From positions 1 to 64,000 of the forward strand of contig DASXXX010000053.1 of assembly GCA_036502765.1 (NCBI GenBank): a stretch of 64,000 nt of DNA, written 5' to 3'. Position numbers and translations under genes: made by a program. Below are positions 46,024-53,910 of this stretch, in pieces. Each line of letters starts with the position of its first letter. Within the stretch, counting starts at the first letter, position 1. The notes under the pieces were generated by a model. That model searched no databases and was not told the origin of the DNA. It saw only the letters and a program-made list of their open reading frames with translations. This DNA is from DASUAS01 sp036502765. Lineage in GTDB: Bacteria > Actinomycetota > Acidimicrobiia > IMCC26256 > DASPTH01.

Positions 46024-47433
46024 ATGAACGAACACCTTCTCGACACGGAACTCTTGCGACTCGCCGAGGGTGACGCCGAAGCCGAGGTAGCCGAACTCTG
46101 GAACCAACACCTTGCCGAATGCGCCCTCTGCGCGGAGCGCTTTCGCGTCTATCCGGCTGGGGGCCAACGCCCCCGGACCACACCGAGCTTCGACATGGAG
46201 GTTCTGCCTGACGAGCTGCGGCGACTCATCGTCTCTTCCACATCCAAGGGGGAGGCACCGCAGCCCGGTCAGGTATGGCGACTCGTTGGCAGCGACGAGG
46301 CCGTGATGGCCCTGATTCTTCGCGTGAGGGAGACGGGATTGATTGTTGCGCCCGTCACGCTCGATGTTGAGCTCGCCGACGACGCCACCCCTGTCGTAAC
46401 TGCGGAGGCTTCGCCGATCGGAATCGCACTCGCGGTATGGGGAAGCCTCACATCAGAGGTGACGCTTGACAGTGCCGACAGGTACCTCTTCGATCTGCCG
46501 CTTGTTGACGCCGTCAGGCAAGCTCGATCGGGAACCGATCCATCGTTGCCAGGCGTGACCCGTGGGGTTCCGATCGTCTCGGTCATCGACACTCGCGTCG
46601 AATATCGCCAGCACCTCCTCGAAGTCCTTGAGTCGCTTTCTCCTCACTCGTACGACGACGAAGATGACGATGAAGATGACGATGAAATCGATGGTGGCAA
46701 GTTCGACGATACGTACGAACGCGTTGAGGCTCTGCCAGCCTGGGCGCGGCAACGGCCGGACCTCGCCCGCCTCGTGCAAGATCTCGAGCTGGAGCTACAG
46801 ATCCGCAGACCAAGTGGCTGCGTGCTGCGTTACCTCCCGAAGCTCGACCAAGTCCTGGTGGCTGAGAAAACTCTGTTCGGAGTTGCTGTTGTCTCCGAGA
46901 TGGACGTAGTACTGCCGATCTTCGTGTCCGAGACGCCATCCTTCGTCGGCATCCCGCTTGAGACACCTGCGCAGCTCTTGAAGAAGGATGCCGATGCAAC
47001 GGCTGTCGTCATTGCCGTCGGTAGTGGTCTAACTGCCGAAGCAATCGCAGTTCAGCCCCATGAAGCGAACGACGCGATCGAGGCCCCGTCCGGGGAGATC
47101 GCGCCTCCACGATGGCCGTCTCCGCTGGGACTTCCTGACTGTGTCGCCGGCTTTCTTGAGCAGAGCATCTGGACTTGGGAGCCCGTTTCTGATTCCGCGC
47201 TGCATGTCGCGACTCTGAACATGGTCGACGTTGTCGCGCGAGCAACACAGGAAGCGCTCGCAGAAACCGCGGCGAGGTCTACCGGATTTAAGATCACGGA
47301 GAAGAAGGACGGGTACAGCTCAATCGGTGCAACTGATGCCCCTGCGATTACGTCGCTTGTTACGGCATCGGAGGCGAACGGACACGGGGGCGCTTCTCGC
47401 CTCATCGACGAATACATCGGAGCGCCGACGTGA
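46024..47433 (+). CDS. Large protein with anti-sigma (ZAS-like) zinc finger
   Basis: A 469-residue protein. Its first 40 residues form a ZAS-type module with His29-x3-Cys33-x2-Cys36 (HLAECALC), as in zinc anti-sigma factors. The rest is a large soluble beta-rich region of unknown fold, interrupted by an acidic run at 211-221 (DDEDDDEDDDE). There is no transmembrane helix, so it would act in the cytoplasm. It probably restrains the sigma-like protein until a signal arrives. Its stop overlaps the GTG of the ATPase gene by 4 bp. Confidence 0.7.
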   Translation: MNEHLLDTELLRLAEGDAEAEVAELWNQHLAECALCAERFRVYPAGGQRPRTTPSFDMEVLPDELRRLIVSSTSKGEAPQPGQVWRLVGSDEAVMALILRVRETGLIVAPVTLDVELADDATPVVTAEASPIGIALAVWGSLTSEVTLDSADRYLFDLPLVDAVRQARSGTDPSLPGVTRGVPIVSVIDTRVEYRQHLLEVLESLSPHSYDDEDDDEDDDEIDGGKFDDTYERVEALPAWARQRPDLARLVQDLELELQIRRPSGCVLRYLPKLDQVLVAEKTLFGVAVVSEMDVVLPIFVSETPSFVGIPLETPAQLLKKDADATAVVIAVGSGLTAEAIAVQPHEANDAIEAPSGEIAPPRWPSPLGLPDCVAGFLEQSIWTWEPVSDSALHVATLNMVDVVARATQEALAETAARSTGFKITEKKDGYSSIGATDAPAITSLVTASEANGHGGASRLIDEYIGAPT

Positions 47434-49178
47434 TCCGCAAATTGCAGCTGCGAAATTGGCGCGCTTACGCGAACCTCACCTCGGACTTCGAACCTGGGAC
47501 GACGTTCGTCGTCGCAAGAAACGGCGTCGGCAAGACCAGCATGGTGAGCGGGCTCGCGTGGACTCTGTACGACCGGCCAGTAGCGGAAGTGAAGGCGTCT
47601 CTCCATGACGGCGCGCCCGCCGACGGCTGGGTCGAACTCATCCTTCCGAATGACACGGTCCTGTCCGTACATCGACACTTCGACGGGCGTCGTTCGACAC
47701 TCGAAGCCTCGGTCGACGGAACGAATCTTTCCCCAGACGCGTATGAGGCCTTTTTGGTAGAGGCGTTGGGCGCGTCGACGGCTCTTCTGTCACGAACAAC
47801 TGTCATGAACGAAGGTGATGCACGACCGCAAGCTGCGGAAGAGCTTCATCTACGTGACCACCTTTGCCAGGTGCTTGGTGTTACCGGCCTCTTGGAGCTG
47901 TCTGGAGAGCTCTCGAATCGAATCAAGGAAAATGAGAAGGCGACCTCTCGAATCCGCAGCGCCGCGAAGATCTCCCAGGACCAACTCGTCGCGCTCCGAA
48001 GCGAGCGAGAGAGATTGGAGAGCGACCTAGCGAGCGCCAAGGCGGAGTCAGAGGCGCTGCGCGCGAAATACGACGATGCTCGTCGGAGACTCACGGCCGT
48101 CGAGAGTGCCAGCGCTCTTGCCTCGATTGCAGAAGAGCGCGACGAGCAGCTTCACCAGATCGCCGTCGACCTCAATGCCGTGACCGGATCATCGCCAGAT
48201 GCAGCGATCGAACCGATGCTGACGCGCACGGAGGGAGAGCTCGATGCCCAGATAGAGCTCATGCATCGGCGGGATGCCGAACTGCAGGCCCGTGCTCGAT
48301 ACATTCGGGACGGCCTCGCTTCCCTAAACGAGACCGGCGAGGGTACGTGCCCCGTCTGCAGGCGTCCGCTCAGATCCAAGGACGTCTCGGAAGCGCGGAC
48401 CGGACATGAGAGCGAACTCGCCGCAATCGAAGCTGAGATCGCAGAGATCGACAACACGGCGCTCAGCGAACGTCGAGAGGCGCTTCGTGAGCTGCGTCGT
48501 CGGCTGAGCTTGGTGCCGGCCGTCCCTGACATTCCTGTCGCTGAAGTCACCCTCCAAGAGGCACAGCTTCTTGAGAGGGAGGCACAGGAGGCCCTTGAAG
48601 ACCTGGTCGGACGCACTCGTGTGCTGGAGTCCCAGCTTGCTGATACTGCCAGCCAGGTGACAAGCGCGGAGAACGACCTCATCGCCTCGGCAGACGCAAC
48701 CCGGCACTTCAGGTATGAGGCACTCCTTGGAGCCGCGAGATCCACTGCCGACGAGGTTGTTCGTTACGCCCTTGAGGCACAGATCGACCCGCTCGCCGCA
48801 GCCGTCCGTGACCGTTGGAAGCTCTTGTTCGGACAGCGGGGTGATCTTCATCTCGACACTGACGGCTCGCTTTACCGTCTCGCCAACCATGTACGTTTGC
48901 CCTTCGCGCAATTCAGCGCAGGCGAGCGGACTACTGCGCTACTCATCCTGCGTATGTTGGCGGTAGCGGCTTCGACACGCGCCGGATTCGTGTGGGTAGA
49001 CGAGCCGCTTGAGCATCTCGACCCGGATGGACGCCGACGGGTGGCGTCAATGCTCTCCCAAGCGACGGCACCGACCGGACTCCGCCAGGTACTCATCACG
49101 ACGTACGAGGAACCACTAGCCCGCCGACTGAGCGAGAGGGTCGACGGAGTCCATCTTCGTTACGTGCGGGCCGCGTAG
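47430..49178 (+). CDS. Rad50/SbcC-like AAA ATPase with zinc hook
   Basis: This 582-residue SMC-type ATPase has Walker A in VARNGVGKTS (29-37), a coiled-coil from about 165 to 430 with a CPVC zinc hook (Cys307, Cys310) at its middle, the signature FSAGERTT (495-502) and Walker B FVWVDEP (520-526) with the D-loop HLD. It should dimerise by the hook and bind DNA ends, as in Rad50. No SbcD/Mre11 nuclease gene is adjacent, so the nuclease or effector must be another partner. It shares its operon with sigma-like, ZAS and DyP genes. Confidence 0.9.
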   Translation: MIRKLQLRNWRAYANLTSDFEPGTTFVVARNGVGKTSMVSGLAWTLYDRPVAEVKASLHDGAPADGWVELILPNDTVLSVHRHFDGRRSTLEASVDGTNLSPDAYEAFLVEALGASTALLSRTTVMNEGDARPQAAEELHLRDHLCQVLGVTGLLELSGELSNRIKENEKATSRIRSAAKISQDQLVALRSERERLESDLASAKAESEALRAKYDDARRRLTAVESASALASIAEERDEQLHQIAVDLNAVTGSSPDAAIEPMLTRTEGELDAQIELMHRRDAELQARARYIRDGLASLNETGEGTCPVCRRPLRSKDVSEARTGHESELAAIEAEIAEIDNTALSERREALRELRRRLSLVPAVPDIPVAEVTLQEAQLLEREAQEALEDLVGRTRVLESQLADTASQVTSAENDLIASADATRHFRYEALLGAARSTADEVVRYALEAQIDPLAAAVRDRWKLLFGQRGDLHLDTDGSLYRLANHVRLPFAQFSAGERTTALLILRMLAVAASTRAGFVWVDEPLEHLDPDGRRRVASMLSQATAPTGLRQVLITTYEEPLARRLSERVDGVHLRYVRAA

Positions 49179-49297
49179 CACTTGGAGCGCGCTCGTTGCA
49201 TTTTCTCAGATCGCGCCGGACACGCGGACTCGATCCGTCGTATGGCACCGGAGCCGGAGTGCTCATCGGAGCGCCCCCGTCTGAGAGCGGAGATCGT

Positions 49298-50569
49298 ATG
49301 CGCATTGGACCGCAGGCCGGGATCCTGAATCGACCGCCAGAGCATCAGCTTGTTGCTGCGCTCGCCTTCGTTGGCGAGCGCTCGCGCCAGCCCTGTGTGG
49401 ACACTCTCGAGGCGCTGCGAACGGTATTGCGCCGCGAGCTTCACAGCGACATTGACTCGCCCGACGCAACGACCGACAAGGGGCAACCGTTCGTCGAAAC
49501 CGGTGAACTCGGATTTCAGGACGGATTTGATCGAGGTCATCTGACCGTGACCGTGAGCTTCTCTGCATCAGCCATGGACGCTCTCGAGGTTCCGGCCGCG
49601 CTTCGGCCGCAAGATCTTGTTGCCGCACCCTGGGATGCTCTAGGCATCGCACCCGCCGTGCCTGCCGCCGGCGACGTTCTCGTCCAGATCTGCACTGACA
49701 GCCCATACGTCGCAGAACATGTGCTCCGTCGAATCGAGCACAGCCTGGACGGTCGCATGCAGGTCGTCTGGTGTGTCGCAGGCGACCAACGCTTCACGAG
49801 CCGGTCCGGCCGCGTCAATGCAGGAGAGGCTCGGGCGCTGAACGGCTTCCTCGATGGGACCGCGAACCTCGACCCCGCGCAGAGCGACGACGACTACGCG
49901 CTTGTCTTCATCGATCCTGATGTGGTGGCTGCGTATCCATCAAACCCACCAGCGGGTCAGCAACCGCAGTCGGCGTATGGGCCCAACAACAACCCGGTGT
50001 TTCCCCCGCTGCGTGACAAGCCGACGTTCGAGCCACCTTGGACTCGTGACGGAACCTATTTGTTCGTTCAAGCAATCGTGCTCGAGGTAACCGGATGGGA
50101 CAAGACATCGCTCACCGATCAGGAGCACGCGGTCGGGCGCTACAAGGTGTCAGGAACGGCGCTGGACTTGCCGGACGACCCCAGCCACCGAAACGACACG
50201 CCGGCGTACGCGGCAAATCCCAGCGACGAGACCGTGCCAGTCGACTCACATATTCGGAAGTCGAATCCTCGCGGTCCTGAAGATGCGCTCCGACGCATTT
50301 ATCGCCGCGGATACCCGCTGATGATTGCGGATGGAAGCGGCGCCATGCGTCGAGGCCTGCTCTTTGAGTCCTTCTCGCGGAGCACGAGCACACAGGTCGA
50401 GTTTATTTTGCGTGCCTGGATGCTCAACCCGGATTTCCCACGGCCGAGCGCGGGCAAGGACAAGCTCATCGCCTTCTTCAGCGCGACGCTGTGTGGCGGC
50501 TACTACTTCGCACCACCGCTCGATCACTCTCGCGACCCGTCATCCTGGCGTATCCCGGCCACGACGTGA
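49298..50569 (+). CDS. DyP-type heme peroxidase
   Basis: This 423-residue protein has the DyP hallmark GFLDG (Asp186), the proximal-heme His318 in DSHIRKSNPRG, the distal Arg near 361 in GLLFESFSRST, and the family C-terminus. There is no signal peptide or Tat motif, so it is cytoplasmic. DyPs use H2O2 to oxidise dyes, lignin or other substrates, and some are packed in encapsulins. The ATG at 49298 has GAGCGGAGA upstream. It ends an operon with an SMC ATPase, an unusual setting for a DyP. Confidence 0.88.
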   Translation: MRIGPQAGILNRPPEHQLVAALAFVGERSRQPCVDTLEALRTVLRRELHSDIDSPDATTDKGQPFVETGELGFQDGFDRGHLTVTVSFSASAMDALEVPAALRPQDLVAAPWDALGIAPAVPAAGDVLVQICTDSPYVAEHVLRRIEHSLDGRMQVVWCVAGDQRFTSRSGRVNAGEARALNGFLDGTANLDPAQSDDDYALVFIDPDVVAAYPSNPPAGQQPQSAYGPNNNPVFPPLRDKPTFEPPWTRDGTYLFVQAIVLEVTGWDKTSLTDQEHAVGRYKVSGTALDLPDDPSHRNDTPAYAANPSDETVPVDSHIRKSNPRGPEDALRRIYRRGYPLMIADGSGAMRRGLLFESFSRSTSTQVEFILRAWMLNPDFPRPSAGKDKLIAFFSATLCGGYYFAPPLDHSRDPSSWRIPATT

Positions 50570-50595
50570 TGCCCTGACCGAGTAGCCGCGCTCAC

Positions 50596-51057
50596 CTACC
50601 GTCGAGGCGGTTCGCGCGGCCATCGACGCTCTACAGAAGCGCGGTACACAACGTCGACGAACGGGCCGCGCCTCCGAGCGCGTTGCACAAGGCGGTTGAT
50701 GTTGCGCGCGAAGTACTCGGCCATCTGCGGCCCGGTCAGGTGCTGATTCGCGATGGCGAAGACCCGAAGTTGGCTGTTGACCAACGTCGCTTGGTTCTCG
50801 GGGTCCCGGTAGATGCGCTCGTCCTTCGTCAAGGCAACCCAGCCCGCGGCATCGGCGTCGGCGATCCACCGAGTGTCGGCGACTCGCTGGTCCTCGCCTC
50901 CCGGATAGACGTCCACCATCGTGTGCACGGTCAGTCCGAGCTGTCGCAGAGCCTCGGGCACGACGTGGCGTCCGAGGCTGCGATCGACGAAGAACTCAGG
51001 CTGCTGCTCGACTCGGCGCGGCAAGGGCAGCGTGTACGTCGTCGAGCGGGACGCCAT
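50596..51057 (-). CDS. VapC45-like PIN-domain toxin
   Basis: A protein of about 153 residues with EFFVDRSLGRHVVPEALRQLG at its start and RVADTRWIADADAAGWVALTKDERIY, giving the spaced acidic residues of the PIN-like VapC45 group. Those toxins cleave RNA. It overlaps the 3' end of the antitoxin gene by 62 bp if the ATG at 51057 is used. A later TTG near 51024 would reduce the overlap. Confidence 0.75.
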   Translation of the reverse strand: MASRSTTYTLPLPRRVEQQPEFFVDRSLGRHVVPEALRQLGLTVHTMVDVYPGGEDQRVADTRWIADADAAGWVALTKDERIYRDPENQATLVNSQLRVFAIANQHLTGPQMAEYFARNINRLVQRARRRGPFVDVVYRASVERRWPREPPRR

Positions 51058-51790
51058 AATCCTCGGCCACCTCAAGCTCGTCCTCGCCCGCTTCGATGCG
51101 GCCGATCACATCGGCAAGCCTGGCCGCGCCATGGATGAAGATCGGCTGACCAAACGCGCGCTCCGGATCAGCGACGAGGATCGACTCTTCGGTGATTGGA
51201 AGAGCGAGTCGAATCGCCCAGCCGCCGTCGTACTCGATCCGCTTGAGGTACTGGTCGATCACATCGTGGAACACGCGCTGGCCCGACCGAACGACAGTCA
51301 GAAGGCCAAGCTGTTTGTCTCGCTGTGACTTGGCGTAGTCGAAGAGCAGCTCCGCACCATCGGTGTACAGGTGACGGGACGCCAGCGCGTGCTCCAGACC
51401 CATCTCCTGGTCAAGTCGCTCGAGTGCCGGCCTAATCCGTTGCAGCGGGAGGCCGGTCTCGCGGAACGCGGCGAGGACCATGCCCTCCGCCAAGCCGACG
51501 AAGGGTATCGTCAGCCGTCCGCCCGGCACGCTCGTAAGCAGCGCCTCGCCTGCAACCGGTTTGCGCCCAGCCGGCCGACGAACATAGCCCCGCACCCACG
51601 TGTCGAACGTCGACCTCGGCACTCCGAGGTACGAGGCGGCCTCGGTCACCGTGTACAGCGGCCGGGTAAAACGCGGGTCGGTGGTGTTCAGCGGAGCAGC
51701 CCTTCTCAAAGTCGAGACGGCCAAACCGTACCGCCGAGGTATGACGCGGACGCGGAGGAACGGCACCGATCGCGCGTGGGCTGCAACCAT
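50996..51790 (-). CDS. VapB45-like antitoxin with DUF433
   Basis: A protein of up to 264 residues with an N-terminal HTH (YTVTEAASYLGVPRSTFDTWV) and a C-terminal DUF433-like segment (RLADVIGRIEAGEDELEVAEDYGVP). This is the architecture of VapB45-type antitoxins and fits the downstream PIN gene. The start is uncertain: ATG 51790 lies inside the element's 29-bp end repeat, and a GTG at 51766 is an alternative. It is the last cargo before attR. Confidence 0.75.
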   Translation of the reverse strand: MVAAHARSVPFLRVRVIPRRYGLAVSTLRRAAPLNTTDPRFTRPLYTVTEAASYLGVPRSTFDTWVRGYVRRPAGRKPVAGEALLTSVPGGRLTIPFVGLAEGMVLAAFRETGLPLQRIRPALERLDQEMGLEHALASRHLYTDGAELLFDYAKSQRDKQLGLLTVVRSGQRVFHDVIDQYLKRIEYDGGWAIRLALPITEESILVADPERAFGQPIFIHGAARLADVIGRIEAGEDELEVAEDYGVPLDDVHAALAAPSRAAA

Positions 51791-51810
51791 TTGGGTTGCA
51801 AAATGGTTGC
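51782..51810 (+). repeat. 29-bp element-end direct repeat, right copy
   Basis: It is identical to 32084-32112 and lies about 60 bp inside attR. It overlaps the possible start region of the VapB45-like gene, so it could also act as that gene's operator. Confidence 0.8.
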
Positions 51811-51826
51811 GAGGCCCGGATGCAGA

Positions 51827-51855
51827 GAGGCCCTGAGCTCGTCGCTCAGGGCCTC
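51827..51855. terminator. Element-borne hairpin beyond the tRNA 3' end
   Basis: An 11-bp perfect stem GAGGCCCTGAG with a seven-base loop. It sits where the tRNA-fMet transcript (minus strand) leaves the tRNA into the element. It thus replaces the terminator lost at the other end. Confidence 0.7.
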
Positions 51856-51869
51856 TGACCTGCATCTTC

Positions 51870-51948
<79 letters not shown>

Positions 51949-51959
51949 GCGGACCAATG

Positions 51960-51965
51960 AGGGTA
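51960..51965 (-). promoter_or_regulatory. Possible -10 box of tRNA-fMet
   Basis: TACCCT, read on the minus strand, ends 12 bases before the tRNA 5' end. No convincing -35 is seen 17 bases upstream. This lies in the 164-bp gap 51949-52112, in which nothing else is visible. Confidence 0.35.
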
Positions 51966-52112
51966 GCCGACGCACCCCCTCACCTCCCAGGCCGCGCGAA
52001 GGGTTTGGTCCCCGTGGGGTTCGGGCACGTCGGGCAGGCTGGCTCCCCCCAGCCACCCCGCGGCATGTGACTCGCGCCCGACTTCTGCACCCTGTCATGG
52101 CGCGATCGACCC

Positions 52113-52385
52113 GTGACCGACGCCGACCGGCGCGGGTGGGGCTACACGCCGCAGGAGCGCGGCCTCTACCGCCCGCGCGGTGCTCGCGATCTTCCCGTAC
52201 ACCTCGCCAATCGTGATGCCGGTACCGCGCTCGGCGACGCGTCGGCGGGCGAGATCGTCGCGTCGTTCGTGGTCGGCATCGTGACCGTCCTGTTCGTGCT
52301 CCGTCTCGGCGCCGCGGTGTATCGCCGGGGCATCGTGCGCACCGGCCGTCGGCTCCGCCTCGGCGAGGTGCTGCGCACGTCGTGA
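52113..52385 (+). CDS. Small single-span membrane protein (90 aa)
   Basis: A 90-residue protein with a soluble lead of about 45 residues, one hydrophobic span (IVASFVVGIVTVLFVLRLGAAV) and a short basic tail, suggesting the N-terminus is outside. No family is recognised. The GTG start lacks a clear ribosome binding site. It lies 40 bp before the HugZ-like gene. Confidence 0.55.
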   Translation: MTDADRRGWGYTPQERGLYRPRGARDLPVHLANRDAGTALGDASAGEIVASFVVGIVTVLFVLRLGAAVYRRGIVRTGRRLRLGEVLRTS

Positions 52386-52425
52386 GGCCGACGGACGCGC
52401 GTGGCGCGCCGCCTACGGTGGCGCG

Positions 52426-53253
52426 ATGACGTCCCGCCCCCGTGAGCACCAACTCCCCACTGCCGACGACGGCACCGCCGCGTCGTCCGCGCCCACCGCA
52501 CCTCCGGCGCGGGAGCCGAGCCACGCGGAACGCTGCCGCACGTTGCTGACGGGCGAGACCCGGGGCGCGCTCTCGACGCTCGCCGCCGATCCCGCCGGCT
52601 ACCCGTACGGTTCGGTCGTCAGCTTCGGGCTCGCCGACGACGGCGACCCGCTCTTCTTCGTGAGCACGATGGCCGAGCACACGCAGAATGCCCTCCGCGA
52701 TCCGCGCGCCAGCCTCCTCGTGACCGAGCCGGTGCCCGAGGAGGCCGATCCCCTCGCCAGCGGACGGGTCACGCTCCTCGGTCTGCTCACGCCGGTCGGT
52801 GACGACGATCGCGACATCGCGCGCGAGCGGTACCTCGCCGCGAATCCCGCGGCGTCGTACTACATCGACTTCGGCGACTTCACGTTCCTGCGCCTCGACG
52901 TCGGTCATATCCGCTACGTCGGTGGGTACGGCCGCATGAGCTGGGTCGATGCGGCCGGCTACGCGGCGGCGGAGCCCGATCCGCTGGTCGGCGCGGCCGC
53001 CGGGATCATCGAGCACATGAACGCCGACCACGCCGACGCGCAGGTGCTGTTCTGTCGCCACTTCGCCGGGCTCGCCGACACCACTGAGGCCTCGATGTCG
53101 GCGGTCGACCGTTACGGCTTCGACCTGGTCGCGGTCAGCTCGGACCACCGCACACCGGTACGCCTCGCGTTCGCCGATGAGTGCGTCACGGGCGACGAGG
53201 TGCGCAAAGCGATGGTTGCGATGGTCGCGGAAGCGCGCTCGGTCACCGGCTGA
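52426..53253 (+). CDS. HugZ-like protein (PNPOx-fold plus DUF2470)
   Basis: A 275-residue protein with a disordered N-terminus of about 35 residues, a pyridoxamine-phosphate-oxidase-like split barrel (RGALSTLAADPAGYPYGSVV and YYIDFGDFTFLRLDVGHIRYVGGYGR) and a C-terminal DUF2470 domain (IIEHMNADHADAQVLFCRHFAG). Proteins of this layout bind or degrade heme (HugZ). It stands alone, without heme uptake genes beside it. Confidence 0.88.
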   Translation: MTSRPREHQLPTADDGTAASSAPTAPPAREPSHAERCRTLLTGETRGALSTLAADPAGYPYGSVVSFGLADDGDPLFFVSTMAEHTQNALRDPRASLLVTEPVPEEADPLASGRVTLLGLLTPVGDDDRDIARERYLAANPAASYYIDFGDFTFLRLDVGHIRYVGGYGRMSWVDAAGYAAAEPDPLVGAAAGIIEHMNADHADAQVLFCRHFAGLADTTEASMSAVDRYGFDLVAVSSDHRTPVRLAFADECVTGDEVRKAMVAMVAEARSVTG

Positions 53254-53264
53254 CCGCCAGAAGA

Positions 53265-53660
53265 TCAGGCGTCGATAGGGACGCCGATCACCTCGGCGAT
53301 GCGGACGACGTCACCATCAACGGTGAGGAGAGTCGCGTCGTGGCGCGCCGCAACCGAAGCGATCATGCAATCGACGAACCCGCGCGGCGTGACGCCGACG
53401 CGACGGCACGACCGGTAGATACGCGTCGCAGCGTCGAAGTCGATCACCGGGTCGAAGCGAAGCAACGGAAAGCGGCTGAGGAATCGTCGCAGTTCCATTT
53501 CACGACGGTCGGTGCGTGCCCCGGCGGCAACCTCCATCACCACCGGTTCGGTCACCGTCAGCGGCCCGTCGCTCACAATCAGGTCGGAGACGCGCCTGTC
53601 GGTTGCGCTCCCGGTCGCCCGCAGGTACTCCACCCACGCTGAAGTGTCGGCGAGGATCAC
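53265..53660 (-). CDS. vapC: VapC toxin, PIN domain
   Basis: This 131-residue PIN-domain ribonuclease has the first Asp in MILADTSAWVEYLR, a Glu in TEPVVMEVAAG, and late acidic residues in GFVDCMIASVA and DGDV. Its start overlaps the VapB stop. It lies only 1.3 kb outside the mobile element and is chromosomal. The toxin should cleave RNA when VapB is lost. Confidence 0.92.
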   Translation of the reverse strand: MILADTSAWVEYLRATGSATDRRVSDLIVSDGPLTVTEPVVMEVAAGARTDRREMELRRFLSRFPLLRFDPVIDFDAATRIYRSCRRVGVTPRGFVDCMIASVAARHDATLLTVDGDVVRIAEVIGVPIDA

Positions 53661-53869
53661 AAGAGTTCGACTCGGGCGACGTCATCAGGAAGCTCATCAA
53701 TCGCGCCGCTCCCGCGCATCGCCAGAGCCTCGGCCTTCGTCATCGGCTGTCCGGCCAGATGGCGAAGCGCCAAGTCGACGGCCTCGGTCTTGGTGTGGAC
53801 GCCGAAGCGATCCATGATCGCCTTCACATACAGGTCTTCGACCTCGATGTTCGTGCGGACGCGCGCCAT
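53657..53869 (-). CDS. vapB: VapB antitoxin, ribbon-helix-helix
   Basis: This 70-residue protein has an RHH-type N-terminus (MARVRTNIEVEDLYVKAIMDRFGVHTKTEAVDLALRHL split over residues 1-38) and a C-terminal tail that would bind VapC. It is coupled to vapC by ATGA overlap. A set of inverted ACGTGTA sites lies directly upstream. Confidence 0.9.
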   Translation of the reverse strand: MARVRTNIEVEDLYVKAIMDRFGVHTKTEAVDLALRHLAGQPMTKAEALAMRGSGAIDELPDDVARVELL

Positions 53870-53878
53870 ACACCAATC

Positions 53879-53906
53879 GTACACGTGACGTGTAGATGAC
53901 GTGTAC
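53879..53906. promoter_or_regulatory. VapB operator
   Basis: GTACACGT at 53879 and its reverse complement at 53899 form an inverted repeat, with an extra ACGTGTA half-site at 53888 in the middle. It sits just before the vapB start and near the 3' end of the DUF4262 gene. It is a typical autoregulation site of RHH antitoxins. Confidence 0.65.
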
Positions 53907-53910
53907 CGCC

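Larger units (their letters stand above)
31932..51869. mobile_element. Integrative mobilizable element of about 19.9 kb in tRNA-fMet
   Basis: The element is bounded by a 49-bp direct repeat of the 3' half of an initiator tRNA gene (31932-31980 and 51870-51918). It holds a tyrosine integrase, an excisionase-like gene and a MobF relaxase. Cargo includes Fic, a type III-like restriction-modification operon, a sigma/anti-sigma/SMC/DyP operon and toxin-antitoxin genes. The integrase lies in the middle rather than beside an end, which is unusual. No coupling protein or type IV secretion gene is seen, so transfer would need a helper. Flanking genes are ordinary chromosomal ones. Confidence 0.88.

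Noticed and set aside
31981..51869. Conjugative type IV secretion genes
   Set aside because: I looked for VirB/VirD4- and FtsK/Tra-like ATPases and found none among the element's gene products.
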